In this document: positions 27,798-36,217 of the stretch, one piece after another
Layout of the letters: each line of letters begins with the position of its first letter
Numbering within the stretch: position 1 is the stretch's first letter
NCBI GenBank assembly: GCA_041545745.1
Contig: CP168152.1
Coordinates: 4,276,001-4,340,000, forward strand
From: Stenotrophomonas indicatrix
GTDB lineage: Bacteria > Pseudomonadota > Gammaproteobacteria > Xanthomonadales > Xanthomonadaceae
DNA: 64,000 bases
Direction of reading: 5' to 3'
Notes under the pieces: model-generated
Databases searched by the model: none
Seen by the model: the letters and a program-made list of their open reading frames with translations, nothing else
Told to the model about the DNA's origin: nothing
Position numbers and translations under genes: made by a program

Positions 27798-28142
27798 GGC
27801 TTGGAAATTCCACCTATATCAAACATGGATAGCAGGGTGAAGCCGTGACTTGCGCTTCGCCTGGAGGTGAAGCCCGCAACACGTGCTCTATTGCCAGTGC
27901 CATGAAGAACCGCTCGTCGAATGCTGTCGCATTTGCCGCACCCTGCATCTTTGGCGGAAGGTTCTGACGACTCCGTTCCAGAAGTGCCAGTCTTCCCGTA
28001 ACACAAGGCTCTCGCCACTTTCCACGCTATGCAACAATGCCAAAAACGTCTCGGGCTTTGGCGGCATTTACCCCACCCCCTTGGCATTTCCAACAACATC
28101 AGGCAACTCTGGTAGAGCCACCGACAACGGGTGGCCGGGCGT
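27798..28142. other. Gene-free stretch
   Basis: About 345 bases with no supported gene on either strand. GC is lower than in the core genes. It leads directly into the structured element at 28143. No promoter or RNA was recognised. Confidence 0.5.
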
Positions 28143-28321
28143 CGAAAACCCGAGTTCTAGGGATGTTGTTTACGCTTGTCAGCCGGCACCGCCACGCGTG
28201 GTGCCGGCTGGCAATCCGTCTGCCGGCTATGGCGGGCGGTGCGTGGGGGTCTTGTACCCGCCGGTTTGTCCCTAGCCCGGTTTTCGAGCCACGCATCGTC
28301 CGCCACCTTTATCGGTGGCGG
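28143..28321 (+). ncRNA. Candidate structured RNA or repeat-derived leader
   Basis: Nested inverted repeats: an outer CGAAAACC (28143-28150) with GGTTTTCG (28279-28286) and CTAGGG with CCCTAG; an inner perfect 11-bp stem CAGCCGGCACC/GGTGCCGGCTG (28180-28190 and 28200-28210); a further GGCGGG/CCCGCC stem; and a separate 8-bp hairpin CCGCCACC/GGTGGCGG (28300-28321). It ends 27 bases before the start of a small gene. It could be a leader, an sRNA or a dispersed palindromic element. Confidence 0.45.
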
Positions 28322-28348
28322 CTTCTGCCTGCTTGCACGGAGCCTGCC

Positions 28349-28705
28349 ATGACCACGCCGCACTCCCCTCCCCCGCGCCCCATCCAGGAGGCGCCCTCGC
28401 CCAGCCCTGCGCTGGACCCCAACAGCCTCATCGCCATCCTGCGCAGCATCGGCGCAGGCGCTGCAGCCGACGGCCAGCCCTGGCCCGAACGCCATCACCT
28501 GCGCAGCCGGCAGATGCAGTTGTCCGACGCCGACTGCGCGTTGACGGGCCAGCGCATCGTGCAGGAAATCCTGCTGGCAGCCGAACGCACGCGCCAGAAC
28601 GGCGAGTCCGACCAGTACGTGGGCGATCGTGTAATGGAGGGACTGGTAATGGCCGACATCGCACTCACGGCCTTCATCCACGAACGGATGCGGCCACAGG
28701 ACTGA
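28349..28705 (+). CDS. Small hypothetical protein behind a structured leader
   Basis: A 118-residue protein with a proline-rich N-terminus (MTTPHSPPPRPIQEAPSPSP) and a helical C-terminal half (TGQRIVQEILLAAERTRQNG, VMEGLVMADIALTAFIHER). The layout, a Pro-rich head and a helical tail after a hairpin-rich leader, recalls the multicopy DUF6124/DUF3077 genes of pseudomonads, but I cannot show homology. It is cytoplasmic. Confidence 0.6.
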   Translation: MTTPHSPPPRPIQEAPSPSPALDPNSLIAILRSIGAGAAADGQPWPERHHLRSRQMQLSDADCALTGQRIVQEILLAAERTRQNGESDQYVGDRVMEGLVMADIALTAFIHERMRPQD

Positions 28706-28751
28706 GGGCCAGCTTGTGGGCGTGACGTTCTGTTCTTGTGCGGGGTGATGA

Positions 28752-29255
28752 ATTAAGAAACACGGCCTTGCCGCTGCGGCGGTGTGCATCGTGGTGATCG
28801 GCGCGGTATGGGCGGAGTGGCCGGAGCCAGCGGGCGAACAGGTGTGGGCCTACCAGAAACTGCGCCCGGCCGATTACCGGCTGCTGCACAGTGATGCACT
28901 CGGCTTCGTGACCGTCAAAGCGGATGAGGGCTTTGAACTGCACACGCGCTATGCAGGGGTGACGTCCTTCGAGATCCGGTGCAAGGGCGTTCTGGTGATG
29001 GACGTGGAGAACGCCCCTTCACGCGTGCTGATCCGGATGCCTGCCGATGCACTGTGGCGGGCGCCGGACATCGAACGCCTGCGTCTCAGTTTCGAACGCT
29101 GGTTGGATCTCCACCAGAGCCAGGGGCAGCTGTTGGTGGAAGGTGCTGGGCCATCGTGGCTTGAGGCGCGGTTTGGGCGCTTCGAAGGGGCAGTGCCTGA
29201 TCAGCAGCGGTGTCTGTTTGAGGACCCGGGCCGCGGTTGGCAGGTTTCCCCCTGA
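28752..29255 (+). CDS. Exported hypothetical protein with irregular start
   Basis: The frame is open from a TGA at 28749 and reads ATT-KKHGLAAAAVCIVVIGAVWA|EWPEPA, an excellent signal peptide, but the only codons available are ATT at 28752 or a GTG at 28782 that would cut the signal's basic head. An ATG at 28748 is one base out of frame and runs into TAA after two codons. The mature part (about 147 residues) is beta/alpha mixed and not recognised. Either ATT initiates or a one-base insertion has damaged the start. Confidence 0.55.
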   Translation: MKKHGLAAAAVCIVVIGAVWAEWPEPAGEQVWAYQKLRPADYRLLHSDALGFVTVKADEGFELHTRYAGVTSFEIRCKGVLVMDVENAPSRVLIRMPADALWRAPDIERLRLSFERWLDLHQSQGQLLVEGAGPSWLEARFGRFEGAVPDQQRCLFEDPGRGWQVSP

Positions 29256-29443
29256 TCTCTTCGTCCATCCCGCGGACTACTGCAGGCAGTCGACTGAGTC
29301 ACAGCACCATATTCTGCATTGTCCCGAATTTTCCCGAGATTCACGTAAATCGGGTATCGCGGCACCGTTTCGGTGGAACTTGTGGCTGCGCTGCAGCCCC
29401 GCTAGCATCGGCTCGACTGCTTTCCCGTCCTGCCCCCGCATCC

Positions 29444-30109
29444 ATGATGGAAGCCCCCGTGACCGAATCGACCCCCATTGAAGTTTCATGCGAAGCCGCA
29501 TCTCACAAGGGCGAATTCTTCCTGATCGACGCCGGCCTCCTGGGCAATGGCAAGGTTCCCGGCATAGAAATCGCCAACGAAGAGAAGCTGATCGACCCTG
29601 GGATGAATGTCGTCTCGCGTCCTGACGGAACGCCAGACCAGTATCCGGAGCGTCCCCACCTGGTTCATGTACCGGAAAAGGGCGGAATGCCACGCGACCT
29701 GGAAGAGCTCGCTGGCATATGGATTGTGTCGGAGCCGTTGAAGCAGCTGCTTGAGCAGTTGGACGCCGAGGCGTTTGCATTTGCGGCCTGCGACTTCAGC
29801 CTTGCTGACGGCAGCCTCGGCCCTCAGTACTACCTGGGCAATGTGCTGCGCAGGCTCGATGCCCTGGATGAAGCCTCTTCCCGCGTGAGGATCAAGCTCG
29901 ACCACAATTATCAGACCGGCGAGGACGAGAAACTTTACAGCCTCGTCGGCGGAGCGAGCCTGGTGTTCAAACAGGATGTTGTGGGAGATGCCCATATCTT
30001 CCGCCAGGATCGCATGGGAGCACCTCCCATCTGCGACCGCGCGATGTTTGATGCTTTGAGTGCAGCCAACTTCTCCGGCGTACGGCTGCGCGATGTAGCC
30101 GATATTTAA
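29444..30109 (+). CDS. Imm11-type (DUF1629) immunity protein
   Basis: A 221-residue cytoplasmic protein. The C-terminal half shows the DUF1629/Imm11 pattern: YYLGNVLRRLDALDEASSRV, DAHIFRQDRMGAPPICDRAMFDAL and a final FSGVRLRDV. Imm11 proteins neutralise polymorphic toxins. It lacks a signal peptide, so its target acts in the cytoplasm. That fits the nuclease-like toxin encoded 41 bases downstream on the same strand. Two ATGs (29444, 29447) and a GTG (29459) are possible starts. Confidence 0.8.
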   Translation: MMEAPVTESTPIEVSCEAASHKGEFFLIDAGLLGNGKVPGIEIANEEKLIDPGMNVVSRPDGTPDQYPERPHLVHVPEKGGMPRDLEELAGIWIVSEPLKQLLEQLDAEAFAFAACDFSLADGSLGPQYYLGNVLRRLDALDEASSRVRIKLDHNYQTGEDEKLYSLVGGASLVFKQDVVGDAHIFRQDRMGAPPICDRAMFDALSAANFSGVRLRDVADI

Positions 30110-30150
30110 GACGAGCTCTTTCAAACGGATTCTTGAATGAGGTGGTGCGC

Positions 30151-32829
30151 ATGGCCGACACACCGGTTTTTCAGGGACACCATCTGATCGAACAGATTGC
30201 GTTTGAACAGAGCCAGCTGCTGAAGTCGCTTGCCAGGAGCGGTCATTTCGCGCTCCACGGACCCGACAACATTCTCAACCTGCCCGCGAACCCTGCGCTG
30301 GCGACCAGGTTGAGTATTTCGCCACACTCAGGCGGCCCGTTGAGTGCGTACTCGGATCAACTGAAGTTCGTTCTCGACGACCTCGCGGAAACATCCGATG
30401 GCCGAGCCTTGCTGTCGAAGGAGACTCCGCCGGACGTGCGGGCCGCCGCGGCCGAGCGGATGGGTGCCCGCATCCAGAACCTCGAACATACCCTTCGCGC
30501 CGGCATCCTCAACGGCGACCTGGTCACCAACACGCCCGAGAACATGACCCCGGCGGAAGCCAACGCCAAGGTCCGCACCTTCTTCTCTGATCTGGACGGC
30601 TACCACCGTACCCACGCCACGCAGATTGCGGAACTGAAGACGCTCAATCCGTCCGAATTGCGCTGGCGCGGCGTCACCCAGTCCGAAGCCAACGTGAGGT
30701 TGGCGCTGGATGCCATCGACGAACCCGGCAACTCCACCCTGAGCGAGCGCTGGGGTGGCCGCGCATCGTTGGGCACCGCCATTCAAGAGGCCAACCAGGG
30801 CGGCCGCCTGCCGTTGAGCGAGCACACCGCCGTCCGCGTGCGTACTGCGTTCAACCCGGAAATGCCACTGACCATCGTGCGTCCTGGCCCGGCAACCGCC
30901 GCCCCGGAACTGGCTGGCACGGCAGGGCGAGCGGGCGCTGCGGAAGGTGCCGCCGAGGCTGCCGTCGCCACACGCGGGCAGATTAGTGGCGCGCGCGTAC
31001 TCGGTACCGCTGGCGTCGCCGCACTGGCCGTGGACTTCGCCATCACCGGCCACCGCGTGGCCGAGTTGCGCAGCGAGGGCAACAACGCCGGCGCAGAATC
31101 TGCAGCCACCCACTTCGTCGGGCGTACCGCGGGCGGCTTTGGCGGCGGCTTCCTGTTGGGCGCAGGGTACGGAGTCGTTACCGGCTCGTGGACCGGACCA
31201 GGTGCGCTGGCTACCGGGCTGTTGGGCGGCGTGGCCGGTGGCTTCGCCGGTGAGTACTGGGCCCAGTACCAGGACAAGAAAGCGGTCTACACCCAAGTGG
31301 ATCGCAGCGGCAACGAATGGAGTCGCGACCCGGAAGATTCAAATGGCACCTGGAGCCGCAGCGTGCGCACGCCGCAGCCCGACGGAAGCTACCGCGATAC
31401 CACGGTGGCCGCCGGTGGCCGGCTGGCGGATGAGCTGAACTACAAAGCCGCCAACGACTCATATTCGCTGGGCATGGCCAACCTGCCCAAACCGCAGAAC
31501 CCCTTCAAGCTGGATGCAAGCGGAGAGAACACGCCCCCGCGCGAACCGTTTGAAACCAACCGCCACTACGTGCGCAACCCGCACAACGGCGAATGGAACC
31601 TCTCCATCCACGCAATGATTGATGGCCGCGTCCCTTTCGACCACAGCGTGTCAGTCAGCCCGGAAAAGGCTGGCCAACTGGAACTGGAATCGCAGCGCAT
31701 CATTGCCCAGAACGCCGCCAACACGCCGGAGGCACTCGCCGCCCGTTACCAGGTGGCGTTCAACCAGTACAACTGGCACGAGTTCGCCACCATCGAGCCG
31801 GTACCGGAGGTGATCGCCAACGCGCAGACCCAGACCCAGCCCTTGCGCGCTTCCAACGGCGAGAAGTACACACAGGACGCCAACGGGCAGTGGCAGACAC
31901 CGGGTTGGGTGTATGGCACCAACCCGGCCGAGGGCAGCATCATCGAGGAGCTCAATCGCACGCGTCAAAGCCAGCAGGTCGGCGTGCAGGAGCTGATGTC
32001 CATGGCCGACATTGCCCGCGCCGATCCCACGCCAACCGAGTACGGCCTACGCAGCCAGGTGGTGGACGCCTACCGTCGCGCCGGCATTGCGCGCAACGCA
32101 GAAGAAATTGATGACGCTGTAGCCGCGGTTGCCCAGGACCACGCGAGCTCCCTGCCCGGCTCCAGCACCTTCATGCTGCAGGTACAGAAGGATGGCTCGC
32201 TGGCTACACTGGCCGGGAAAGATGACGAGCGCATGCAGATCGTTTCCGTCACCACGCCGGCGGAGATTGCACAGGCGCACGCGCAGCGCGCTACCGCAGG
32301 GCAGGAACAGCCACCCGCGGTCGCTCCTCCGAGCGCACCCTCGCCACACACCACCACGCCCGCCACGCAGCACAGAACTGAAGTAGACCAGCACCACGGC
32401 ACAGCCCTGCGCCCGGAAGACGCCGGGCTGCTGGGGCAGTTGCGCTCGTCAGTGGCCATGCTGGATGAAAAGCACAACAAACCGTGGGATCAGAGCAGCG
32501 ACCGCCTGCTGGCCAGCGCCTACAGGCTTGCGGCAGAAGCCGGGTTCAAGCCCAGCGACAAAGTAGACCTGGCGTTGAATGAGGCCACCGAAACCCGTGC
32601 GGCTGGTACCACACTGTTCGTGATGCGCTCAGGGCCGGGCGCGTCATCAGATCCCGCTGCCAACCGGGTGCATATATCGACGCAGGACGCGCTGGCTGCC
32701 GCACCGGAGCAGCAATATGCAGCGGCCAACCGGAGCCTCGGCGCTCAGGACCAGGAGCGGTCGCAGCAGCTGGCGCAAGCGCAGACGCAAGAGCAGGAGC
32801 AGAGCCGGCAGGGGCCGCGGATGGGCTGA
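30151..32829 (+). CDS. Putative T4SS effector: AHH-like nuclease domain with XVIPCD tail
   Basis: An 892-residue protein. The N-terminus has GHHLIEQ (H10-H11), DNILNLP (39-45) and SPHSGGPLSAY (57-67), the pattern of the AHH branch of HNH/EndoVII toxins. A central Gly/Ala-rich hydrophobic stretch follows (near 260-370: GTAGVAALAVDFAITG, GGGFLLGAGYGVVTG). The last 150 residues (SVAMLDEKHNKPWDQSSDRL, then AEAGFKPSDKVDLALNE and a Gln-rich end) match the XVIPCD signal that directs substrates to the Xanthomonadales killing T4SS. The ATG at 30151 has GAGG upstream. No T4SS genes are in the window. Confidence 0.8.
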   Translation: MADTPVFQGHHLIEQIAFEQSQLLKSLARSGHFALHGPDNILNLPANPALATRLSISPHSGGPLSAYSDQLKFVLDDLAETSDGRALLSKETPPDVRAAAAERMGARIQNLEHTLRAGILNGDLVTNTPENMTPAEANAKVRTFFSDLDGYHRTHATQIAELKTLNPSELRWRGVTQSEANVRLALDAIDEPGNSTLSERWGGRASLGTAIQEANQGGRLPLSEHTAVRVRTAFNPEMPLTIVRPGPATAAPELAGTAGRAGAAEGAAEAAVATRGQISGARVLGTAGVAALAVDFAITGHRVAELRSEGNNAGAESAATHFVGRTAGGFGGGFLLGAGYGVVTGSWTGPGALATGLLGGVAGGFAGEYWAQYQDKKAVYTQVDRSGNEWSRDPEDSNGTWSRSVRTPQPDGSYRDTTVAAGGRLADELNYKAANDSYSLGMANLPKPQNPFKLDASGENTPPREPFETNRHYVRNPHNGEWNLSIHAMIDGRVPFDHSVSVSPEKAGQLELESQRIIAQNAANTPEALAARYQVAFNQYNWHEFATIEPVPEVIANAQTQTQPLRASNGEKYTQDANGQWQTPGWVYGTNPAEGSIIEELNRTRQSQQVGVQELMSMADIARADPTPTEYGLRSQVVDAYRRAGIARNAEEIDDAVAAVAQDHASSLPGSSTFMLQVQKDGSLATLAGKDDERMQIVSVTTPAEIAQAHAQRATAGQEQPPAVAPPSAPSPHTTTPATQHRTEVDQHHGTALRPEDAGLLGQLRSSVAMLDEKHNKPWDQSSDRLLASAYRLAAEAGFKPSDKVDLALNEATETRAAGTTLFVMRSGPGASSDPAANRVHISTQDALAAAPEQQYAAANRSLGAQDQERSQQLAQAQTQEQEQSRQGPRMG

Positions 32830-32881
32830 TGGCAGCGTGACAATGCATACTCCATGAAACGCAATGACCGGCCCGTCGGCG

Positions 32882-34129
32882 TCAAGCGCTGCGCAGGATC
32901 GCTACCGGGGCTTCTTTGGCTGCTCGTCGAGCCGGAACATAGGCTGCGGCCTGGCCCAACAGAAGCACGGTCAGCACGCCAATCGCGAGAAATGGCGCCT
33001 CGATCCTGGCTACCTCGTAGTATCGGGCCACGGCCATGTTCAGGCCGATGGCCAGTGCGGTGCCAACAACAGACCCGGTGGCGGTGAGGATCAGGTTCTC
33101 CACCAGGAAGTACCGGAGGATGTCGGATTTCCGGGCGCCCAGTGCGCGCCGGATACCGATCTGTCGATATCGCTTGCGAACCCAGAAGCTGGCCAGTCCG
33201 TATACGCCCGTAGCGGTTACCACCAACAGCGCCAACCCGGAGCTCAGGAACATGATCGCCATGGTCTGATCGTGGCGGAAGTAATCGGCGCGCAGCTCGC
33301 GGAACGAGGTGCTGCGGGCGATGGTGCGGTTTGCGTCGCGCTGCGACAACGCGGCCTCACTGGACGCAATCACGTCCGCCACTCGCCCATCAGCACTGCG
33401 GATGGCGAACATCACGCGAGGCCCGTCCGGAATCAGCGGCAGGATGAGTGACATGTCATTGTCTGCATCGGTCTTCAGAACAGGCCGGGAAAGCGTCTTG
33501 ACGATGCCGACCACCTGGATGGGGTGCTGCGCATCGGCATACAGGAACTTGCCGACTGCGCCGCCCTCCGGAAACAGCTTGTCTGCCAGTGCCTGCGAGA
33601 TGACGGCCTCGCTCGCCTTGTAGAGCCCGGCATAGTCGGCGCTGGCCTCCATCGGCACGAACGCTCCCGCAGACAGGTCACGGCCGGCGACAAGGGTCAG
33701 GCCCAGCACCTTGGCGGCAGGCGAAGATGCCGTGTAGACAGTTGGTTCCGCCTCGACAATGCCGGAGATATCATTCCCTTCAAGCACCTTGTTGGTGAAT
33801 CCCACCGTCCAGCTGCGCTGGGAAAGGGGAAGCGACTCTGTTGCGATAACCTGCTCCACGCCCGGCTGCTGCCGGATGGTCTCCAGGTCGGTCTTGATCG
33901 AGGCTGCAGGGTTGGCTGCGGCAGGCCCCAGGTACTCGGTCTCGATGACGCCCAGGTTCGCCTCTTCCAGGCCTGTATTGTAGGTGAGGGTTCCCAGCCG
34001 CTCGGACAACAGAAACGCAAGGTTCGTCACGCACGCGGTGGCAACCAGCACCTGCACCAGAAGAATGGACGCGATGACGCGGTTGCGGGTGAGCGCGCGG
34101 ACGATAAGGGGGACTTCTGCAATGCTCAT
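32882..34129 (-). CDS. MacB/FtsX-type ABC transporter permease (second of pair)
   Basis: A 415-residue inner-membrane protein with an N-terminal helix, a periplasmic MacB-core-like domain of about 230 residues (VEQVIATESLPLSQRSW, SEAVISQALADKLFPEGGAVG), and three C-terminal helices containing YRQIGIRRALGARKSDILRY, the cytoplasmic coupling motif of the FtsX family. The start overlaps the upstream permease gene by four bases. It is the last gene of the RiPP-like cluster. No ATPase gene accompanies the pair. Confidence 0.88.
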   Translation of the reverse strand: MSIAEVPLIVRALTRNRVIASILLVQVLVATACVTNLAFLLSERLGTLTYNTGLEEANLGVIETEYLGPAAANPAASIKTDLETIRQQPGVEQVIATESLPLSQRSWTVGFTNKVLEGNDISGIVEAEPTVYTASSPAAKVLGLTLVAGRDLSAGAFVPMEASADYAGLYKASEAVISQALADKLFPEGGAVGKFLYADAQHPIQVVGIVKTLSRPVLKTDADNDMSLILPLIPDGPRVMFAIRSADGRVADVIASSEAALSQRDANRTIARSTSFRELRADYFRHDQTMAIMFLSSGLALLVVTATGVYGLASFWVRKRYRQIGIRRALGARKSDILRYFLVENLILTATGSVVGTALAIGLNMAVARYYEVARIEAPFLAIGVLTVLLLGQAAAYVPARRAAKEAPVAILRSA

Positions 34130-35433
34130 TCTGACGCCTTGATCTGCATGGCCAGACGGCCTGAGGTAGCGCGCAGCGCAGGGAAGAACGCAGCGATGAC
34201 ACTGGAGACACACGCCAGGCCCACGGTGAGAGCGGCCATGCTGAGATCCATGTTGGCCAGCGAGGCGTAGTCTTCCGGCTGCATCCGCACAAGGTAGAGG
34301 CCGGCCTCTGCAACGATCAACCCTACCGCCCCGCCCAAGCCGCCGATGATCAGTGCTTCGGTACAGAGCTGATAGATGACGTCCTGCCGGCGCGCACCCA
34401 GCGCCCGACGGACCGATATTTCATGGGACCGGCGGATGAAGCGGGCGAAGATCAGGGCACTCATGTTCAGCAGGCAAACGATCAGGAAGCCCAGGCACAG
34501 CGCCAGCTGCAGCTTCACCTCGTTGGGGATGATGCGATGCTCGACCAGGAAGTCCCTCAAGGACACCATGCGCGGCGCGGTTGTCCTGTCAAACCTTCCT
34601 GCCTGCTGCTGTGTACGTGCGTAGTTGCCCAGGAAGCGCTCGTACTGCTCGACACTGGCCGCGTCAGGCAACTCGGCCCAGAACTGGACCCAAGATGTGC
34701 GGGCGTCCTGCAGGCGATTGAGGGGCTTGTCACTGCTCCATGAGAAGACGCTGCTGGACACCGCCATCTGCATTTCCGCTGCAACACCAATCGGGATGAA
34801 GAAGTCTTCGCGCCCCTTGAACACATCCTGCTGAAGGTCCGTATAGAACCGGGGACGCGGGCTCCACGGACCGGCAACACCCACCACCCTGAATGCCTGG
34901 CCGCCAAGGCGGACGGTTGCTCCCACCAGCCCTTCACTGCCCAAACGGTCAGCCAGATCCTGGCTCAGCACGACAACCCGGGCGTGGGCAGCATCATCTT
35001 GACGCGTCCAGGCCCTGCCCTGCGCCACTGGGATGCCAAACATGGCGAACGCATCTGCAGTGACATACTGCCCCTGCGTGAAGAATGGAATCTGCACGCT
35101 GCGCTGCGCATCCACCAACAGACGGGCAGATGCCAGCGCGGTCTGATGGGAGGCGGGGGCCTGCCGAAGCAGGTTCTGCGCATCCACCCAGGTGAGGGCC
35201 ACGCGAGGGTCCATGCCCGGCCTGACGTCGTACGACGTGGGGAGTGCGTCAATGAAGGGGTGATAGAGATGCTCGCTTCGCCCCGGCAGTGGATCCCACG
35301 TCATTGTCCGCACGACAGTCAACATCGTCATGCTTGCGCCGATGCCCAATCCCAGCGCCAGGATCAGCGCGGCGCTCATCCCCTTGGTTTCCAGAAGCCT
35401 TGTGCGGGCCAACGCAAAGTAATAGCCGAACAT
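34126..35433 (-). CDS. MacB/FtsX-type ABC transporter permease (first of pair)
   Basis: A 435-residue permease paralogous to the next one. It has one N-terminal helix (ALILALGLGIGASMTML), a periplasmic domain (QGQYVTADAFAMFGIPVAQG, VVVLSQDLADRLGSEGLVG), and C-terminal helices with RRSHEISVRRALGARRQDVI. Such permeases work with a LolD/MacB-type ATPase in peptide export, antimicrobial peptide resistance or lipoprotein release. It likely exports, or protects against, the cluster's peptide. It lies ten bases downstream of the methyltransferase. Confidence 0.88.
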   Translation of the reverse strand: MFGYYFALARTRLLETKGMSAALILALGLGIGASMTMLTVVRTMTWDPLPGRSEHLYHPFIDALPTSYDVRPGMDPRVALTWVDAQNLLRQAPASHQTALASARLLVDAQRSVQIPFFTQGQYVTADAFAMFGIPVAQGRAWTRQDDAAHARVVVLSQDLADRLGSEGLVGATVRLGGQAFRVVGVAGPWSPRPRFYTDLQQDVFKGREDFFIPIGVAAEMQMAVSSSVFSWSSDKPLNRLQDARTSWVQFWAELPDAASVEQYERFLGNYARTQQQAGRFDRTTAPRMVSLRDFLVEHRIIPNEVKLQLALCLGFLIVCLLNMSALIFARFIRRSHEISVRRALGARRQDVIYQLCTEALIIGGLGGAVGLIVAEAGLYLVRMQPEDYASLANMDLSMAALTVGLACVSSVIAAFFPALRATSGRLAMQIKASE

Positions 35434-35443
35434 ATACGTCTCT

Positions 35444-36217
35444 CTAATGCAGGAAGGTGGCCGCAGTCGGAATCACGTCCACCGGTTCAATCGAGATCCA
35501 CGCCGTGCTGTTCTGCGCCCTATCGCAGGCTTCCAGCAGATGCATCAGGCGAAAGCGCGAGCGCTGGACCATGCGCAGCAGCGCGTCAATGTCCTGCTCG
35601 CTGCGATCCTTGATGAACGCCTTGGGTATCTTATTCTGATTCAGGGCGTCCACAACGGCTTCCAGGGTCAGGTAGCTGAGCCGCTGGGTGGAGGCGCTGT
35701 CGATGAAGATCGAGGCGCTTTCCGCCATGCGCGGCAGAAACGCTGCAAGCAAGGCCTGGATGCTGTCCTGGGAGTGGTTGAAGTCGGAAAAGACCATGTC
35801 TATTCCGCCGTCAAAGGCGGGGGCCCGGGCAATCTCGGCAAAGCCGATCTCCTGCCAGTTGGCAACAACGTGATTCTCGACCCCGGCCCACTGGAATACG
35901 TGCTTCAGGAAAGCGGGATAGTCCTGTCCCATCTCCCGCAGTGAATCTGCAAGCGGCCCCTGCAGGCCCTCGACAAACCTGATGCCTGGCTCACTGGAGA
36001 AGTGCGAACCATTGTCATAGGTGTGAATGACACCGCTGCCGTTCTCCCGCAATGCACCGGCCATCCAGGCCGCAGTGACGCCAAAGCCGGTGCCCAGTTC
36101 GACCACGATGCGCGGGCGGGTCCGCTTGACCAGGCTGTACAACAGTACGCACAGGTCCTCGCTTCCGTAGACCCAGCCCATGGACTCGCGCAGCGAGCTC
36201 AGCTTCTCAAGTAGCAT
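35444..36217 (-). CDS. Class I SAM-dependent methyltransferase-like protein
   Basis: A 257-residue protein with the Rossmann SAM-binding loop VVELGTGFGVTAAWMAGAL and the acidic strand end DMVFSDFNHSQDSIQALL, reminiscent of O-methyltransferases of the CmcI/cephalosporin-hydroxylase and class-24 kind. It overlaps the upstream gene by eleven bases. In this cluster it probably modifies the precursor peptide or a side chain already hydroxylated by the HExxH enzyme; this is inference. Confidence 0.8.
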   Translation of the reverse strand: MLLEKLSSLRESMGWVYGSEDLCVLLYSLVKRTRPRIVVELGTGFGVTAAWMAGALRENGSGVIHTYDNGSHFSSEPGIRFVEGLQGPLADSLREMGQDYPAFLKHVFQWAGVENHVVANWQEIGFAEIARAPAFDGGIDMVFSDFNHSQDSIQALLAAFLPRMAESASIFIDSASTQRLSYLTLEAVVDALNQNKIPKAFIKDRSEQDIDALLRMVQRSRFRLMHLLEACDRAQNSTAWISIEPVDVIPTAATFLH

